In this document: piece after piece, positions 32,696-34,990 of the stretch
How the letters are laid out: the number at the start of each line of letters is the position of its first letter
How positions within the stretch are numbered: the stretch's first letter is position 1
Notes under the pieces: generated by a model
What the model was told of the DNA's origin: nothing
The model's input: the letters and a program-made list of their open reading frames with translations, nothing else
Databases searched by the model: none
NCBI GenBank assembly: GCA_029937655.1
Contig: JAPYPK010000005.1
Coordinates: 1 to 34,990, forward strand
Direction of reading: 5' to 3'
From: Nitrospinaceae bacterium
Lineage (GTDB): Bacteria > Nitrospinota > Nitrospinia > Nitrospinales > VA-1
Length of the DNA stretch: 34,990 nt
Program-made: the position numbers and the translations under genes

Positions 32696-33415
32696 ATGTT
32701 TTTTTCCTCCCCTCCGCGTAATTTAAAACCTGAACTACTTGACTTAGATGAGGCTCCGTTTGATGAAGTTCAAGATAGCCTTGAAGATGTTCGTTTAGTC
32801 AATAGATACCTTGGCGGTTACAAGGTCCTTCTCTATTATATTCGTGATTTTATAAAGAGACAGCCTTTAGATAAGGAATTCTTGGTTTTGGATCTAGCTA
32901 CCGGGTCTGCTGATCAACCTATCGTGGTAGTTGATATGGCGCGTCAACTGAATGTAAAAATAAAGGTTGTGGCTCTGGATATAAACTTTAAGATGTTGAA
33001 CTATGCTCATAAAAAAATAAGAGCTTATCCAGAAATTCATCTCGTTCAAGGTGACATTCACTCGCCTCCTTTTGGAGAAAATAGCTTTGATGTAGTAATA
33101 AATTCTTTGTCTTTGCACCATTTTACAAGAATTCAGGCAGTAAATATTTTGCGAATGGCTGACCTTATGAGTCGGTCTGGGTTTATAATAAATGATTTGC
33201 ATAGAAGTCGGATAGCTCATGCGTTTATTCTTATTCTGACTCGTTTGGTCACAAAGAATCGCCTTACTCGTCATGATGCCCCAGTATCTGTTATGAATGC
33301 ATTTACTCCATCCGAGATGGCTGAAATGGCTCAAGAGGCAGGTGTGAAATGCTTTACGGTGAACCGTCACTTTCCTTATCGCATAGGTCTGGTTTCAACC
33401 AGAAAGGATTACTAG
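32696..33415 (+). CDS. SAM-dependent methyltransferase (class I, UbiE/type-11-like)
   Basis: 239 residues. The Rossmann motif I is VLDLATGSADQP (about 64-75), with Asp95 after the second strand (VVALDIN), VQGDIHSPPF (117-126) and FDVVINSLSLHHF as motif IV. The N-terminal helical region (PELLDLDEAPFDEVQDSL) resembles methyltransferases found beside type III polyketide or quinone genes. The substrate cannot be named here. The ATG is at 32696, 20 nt after fxsA. Confidence 0.82.
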   Translation: MFFSSPPRNLKPELLDLDEAPFDEVQDSLEDVRLVNRYLGGYKVLLYYIRDFIKRQPLDKEFLVLDLATGSADQPIVVVDMARQLNVKIKVVALDINFKMLNYAHKKIRAYPEIHLVQGDIHSPPFGENSFDVVINSLSLHHFTRIQAVNILRMADLMSRSGFIINDLHRSRIAHAFILILTRLVTKNRLTRHDAPVSVMNAFTPSEMAEMAQEAGVKCFTVNRHFPYRIGLVSTRKDY

Positions 33416-33494
33416 GATGTACGCCATTGATTCGGGTAAGAAATTTTTTTTATGATTAGGGTAGGTCGACTTATTCTGCAACCTTTTTAAGAGT

Positions 33495-33523
33495 AACGCA
33501 TCCATATTATGTATGGATGCGTT
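33495..33523. other. Strong 12-bp inverted repeat before the Nfu-like gene
   Basis: AACGCATCCATA at 33495-33506 and TATGGATGCGTT at 33512-33523 pair perfectly around the 5-nt loop TTATG. It lies 79 nt after the methyltransferase stop. There is no T-run on the plus strand beyond TTT. It may end the upstream message, protect the downstream RNA, or be a protein site. The ATG at 33517 lies inside its right arm. Confidence 0.7.
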
Positions 33524-33567
33524 TGGATAAAATAAAATATTTTGAAATTCATGTAGATTCTCGAGTT

Positions 33568-33574
33568 AAGGAGG
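33568..33574 (+). promoter_or_regulatory. Near-perfect Shine-Dalgarno pointing to a TTG start for the Nfu-like gene
   Basis: AAGGAGG lies 5 nt before TTG 33580, which is in frame with the Nfu-like protein. No comparable site precedes ATG 33517, which also sits in a stable hairpin arm. Confidence 0.55.
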
Positions 33575-33579
33575 CCATT

Positions 33580-34374
33580 TTGAATATAATCACAAAATTT
33601 AAAAATATGTTTTCAAGTGAAGATGTGGTTGCTGAGGAACCAGCCCAGAATAATGTTGCCGATGATATAACAAAAATATCTTCAGAGCCAGTCGAAGAAA
33701 ATAACCCTTTTCCCGAACCAGAGCCTGTTGTGCGCCGCGTTATAAGAGTGCCGGAGGTTGCAGATGATATTTTCCCACCAGTCGATGGAAACAAGGTTTT
33801 GATAAAAGCCCAGCCATCTGCAACTAGTGACCAGTGTCTTTTCATGCTAAACCGACCTCTATTTTCCGGCCATTCCTGGTGGTTTCCTGATTTTGAAAGC
33901 GCCGAGGGTTCCCTATTAGCAGAACGCTTATTTAGCTTGGAGGATGTGGAGTCAGTCCTTGTTAATGAAGCCACTGTTACAATTACCCGGAAAGATAAAA
34001 ATATGTTTGACTGGAAGCCTTTAGGCTCAGAGGTCGGTACGGCTTTACGTGAACTACTTGAAGAAAGAGGGGAGTTGATTTCGGAGAAGATAATTAGTGA
34101 AATGCCCAGTCAGGATGAAATACAAGAAGGAATTCAAAAAGCGATTAATGAAGAAGTAAATCCTGGGGTTGCTGGGCATGGCGGACTTATCACTTTGGAG
34201 CATATTAAAGGCAATACGATTACCATCAAGATGGGAGGAGGGTGTCAAGGGTGTAGTTCTGCCGATCTGACATTAAAGCAAGGAGTTCATAGCTCGTTTC
34301 GAAAATTTGTACCGCAGGTTGGCGCTATTTTTGATGAAACTGACCACGCTGCCGGATTAAATCCATACTTTTAA
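33580..34374 (+). CDS. Nfu/NifU-type Fe-S cluster scaffold protein with Nfu_N domain
   Basis: 264 residues from TTG 33580 (285 from ATG 33517). A roughly 70-residue acidic, Pro/Glu-rich leader is followed by an Nfu_N-like domain at about 72-160 (DQCLFMLNRPLF, FPDFESAEGSLLAERLF, DWKPLG). The NifU C-terminal domain is at about 180-260 with the cluster cysteines in GGGCQGCSSADLTLKQG (C222 and C225). It should carry and transfer a [4Fe-4S] cluster. The acidic leader is unusual for the family. The next gene begins 14 nt later. Confidence 0.86.
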   Translation: MNIITKFKNMFSSEDVVAEEPAQNNVADDITKISSEPVEENNPFPEPEPVVRRVIRVPEVADDIFPPVDGNKVLIKAQPSATSDQCLFMLNRPLFSGHSWWFPDFESAEGSLLAERLFSLEDVESVLVNEATVTITRKDKNMFDWKPLGSEVGTALRELLEERGELISEKIISEMPSQDEIQEGIQKAINEEVNPGVAGHGGLITLEHIKGNTITIKMGGGCQGCSSADLTLKQGVHSSFRKFVPQVGAIFDETDHAAGLNPYF

Positions 34375-34388
34375 GGAATAGGAATTCT

Positions 34389-34733
34389 ATGCCCAAATTG
34401 AACAAATTTCGGATACAAATACAAACAGGAAGCGAAGGAATTGAAGAGCCTGCGCGGTTTTGTTTTAATAGTCATGTGTTACCTCTTGAGGAGTTGTCTG
34501 GCGGTACTAAACCTGGAGAAACTCTTGAAGGTGGTTATGATGTTAATAGTGTGGCTCATTCAATGACACTTGTTGGGCCTGAAAAGGGAACGTGGTCGCT
34601 CCAAAAGATCAAAGTTGATTTTGAATGCGAAAATACCCCGCCTTACTCAGTTGAGTACCCTGCTGTTGAACTAGGTGAAACTACGGAATTAAATATCTGG
34701 AAGGATCCTCCGCTTCCGACTTTTGACGTGTAG
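34389..34733 (+). CDS. Conserved-looking protein of unknown function
   Basis: 114 residues, soluble, no signal or membrane segment. It is largely beta-strand in pattern (KFRIQIQTG, SMTLVGPEKGTWSLQKIKVDFEC, ELNIWKDPPLP) with acidic loops and only two cysteines, one in RFCFN and one in FECEN. I do not recognise a family. It follows the Nfu-like gene by 14 nt with AGGA-type ribosome text in the gap, so co-expression with Fe-S scaffold is likely. Confidence 0.7.
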   Translation: MPKLNKFRIQIQTGSEGIEEPARFCFNSHVLPLEELSGGTKPGETLEGGYDVNSVAHSMTLVGPEKGTWSLQKIKVDFECENTPPYSVEYPAVELGETTELNIWKDPPLPTFDV

Positions 34734-34905
34734 TCTTGTTGTCTTGATGTAGAATGCAATTTTCTCATAGGGACCAACTCGCACGACCGCATATTTTTTA
34801 GTATAATTATTGTCGTTTGATTCGTAAGCATTTTTATTTGGTTTTGTGTTAGTTGTTTGGTGTTGTCAATTGTCTGATTCGTGGTTATCTTCTAAATTGA
34901 ATATT

Positions 34906-34990
34906 ATGAGTATAGAAACATTGCCAGAAGTGTTGCCTGATATTGAGCATGAAATCGAAGAAGACGGGCATACTAGTAAGACGTACCTCC
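34906..34990 (+). CDS. Start of a further gene, cut by the window edge
   Basis: An open frame from ATG 34906 encodes 28 residues (MSIETLPEVLPDIEHEIEED, then a few more) before the sequence ends. It is acidic, with no recognisable family. An in-frame TTG at 34870 is an alternative start. No clear ribosome site precedes either codon, so confidence is low. Confidence 0.4.
   Translation, partial: MSIETLPEVLPDIEHEIEEDGHTSKTYL

Noticed and set aside
34779..34807. TATAAT at 34802-34807 as a promoter for the last partial gene
   Set aside because: No acceptable -35 at 16-18 nt and the transcript would start about 100 nt before the ATG; left as unproven.

Overview
The window comes from a Gram-negative (diderm) bacterium: it encodes a complete type II secretion (T2SS) assembly line with an outer-membrane secretin, and lipoproteins and Sec-exported proteins. 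Base composition is moderately AT-rich. A radical SAM protein of the heme-biosynthesis type carrying a protochlorophyllide-reductase-like tail, a thiocarboxylate-carrier cysteine island and an NfuA-like scaffold fit a Nitrospinota- or deltaproteobacteria-like lineage. That taxonomic guess is inference from gene content, with low confidence.

Layout. (1) 1-7253, plus strand: a compact tryptophan operon trpE(partial)-G-D-C-F-B-A, running straight into a family 2 glycosyltransferase. Junctions are mostly overlapping or abutting. The exceptions are a 93-nt trpD-trpC gap holding a terminator-like hairpin and a second dyad, and a 98-nt trpF-trpB gap. (2) 7289-10311, plus strand: two exported repeat proteins, one of leucine-rich repeats and one of twelve NHL-type blades. 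(3) 10389-15600, minus strand: a sulfur/amino-acid island read as cysK-thrC-moaD/cysO-like-moeB/thiF-cysM-[2Fe-2S] ferredoxin, then a PilZ protein. A near-consensus sigma-70 promoter sits just upstream of cysK. The carrier protein has three residues after its diglycine, so it probably needs trimming before use. (4) 15961-28780, minus strand: cyclic-nucleotide-binding protein, solitary secretin-N0/STN-like protein, gspC, E, F, G, H, I, J, K, L, M and finally gspD. The gspD position is unusual, and the encoded secretin is a predicted lipoprotein with an SH3b domain in front of N0. (5) 29071-34990: a small unknown protein; a minus-strand pair (His-rich exported small protein plus radical SAM/SPASM/PCP_red protein); then plus-strand genes for a c-type cytochrome lipoprotein, FxsA, a methyltransferase, an NfuA-like Fe-S scaffold, an unknown 114-aa protein and the start of one more gene.

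How they work together. The trp genes make tryptophan from chorismate. The cysteine island combines a classical O-acetylserine-type enzyme with a probable carrier-protein-dependent one, next to threonine synthase. The T2SS genes supply the cytoplasmic ATPase, inner-membrane platform, all five pseudopilins and the secretin, but not the prepilin peptidase, which must lie elsewhere. The last 6 kb leans toward redox and cofactor work (heme-type radical SAM, cytochrome c, Fe-S scaffold). I did not find CRISPR arrays, insertion sequences, tRNA or rRNA genes.
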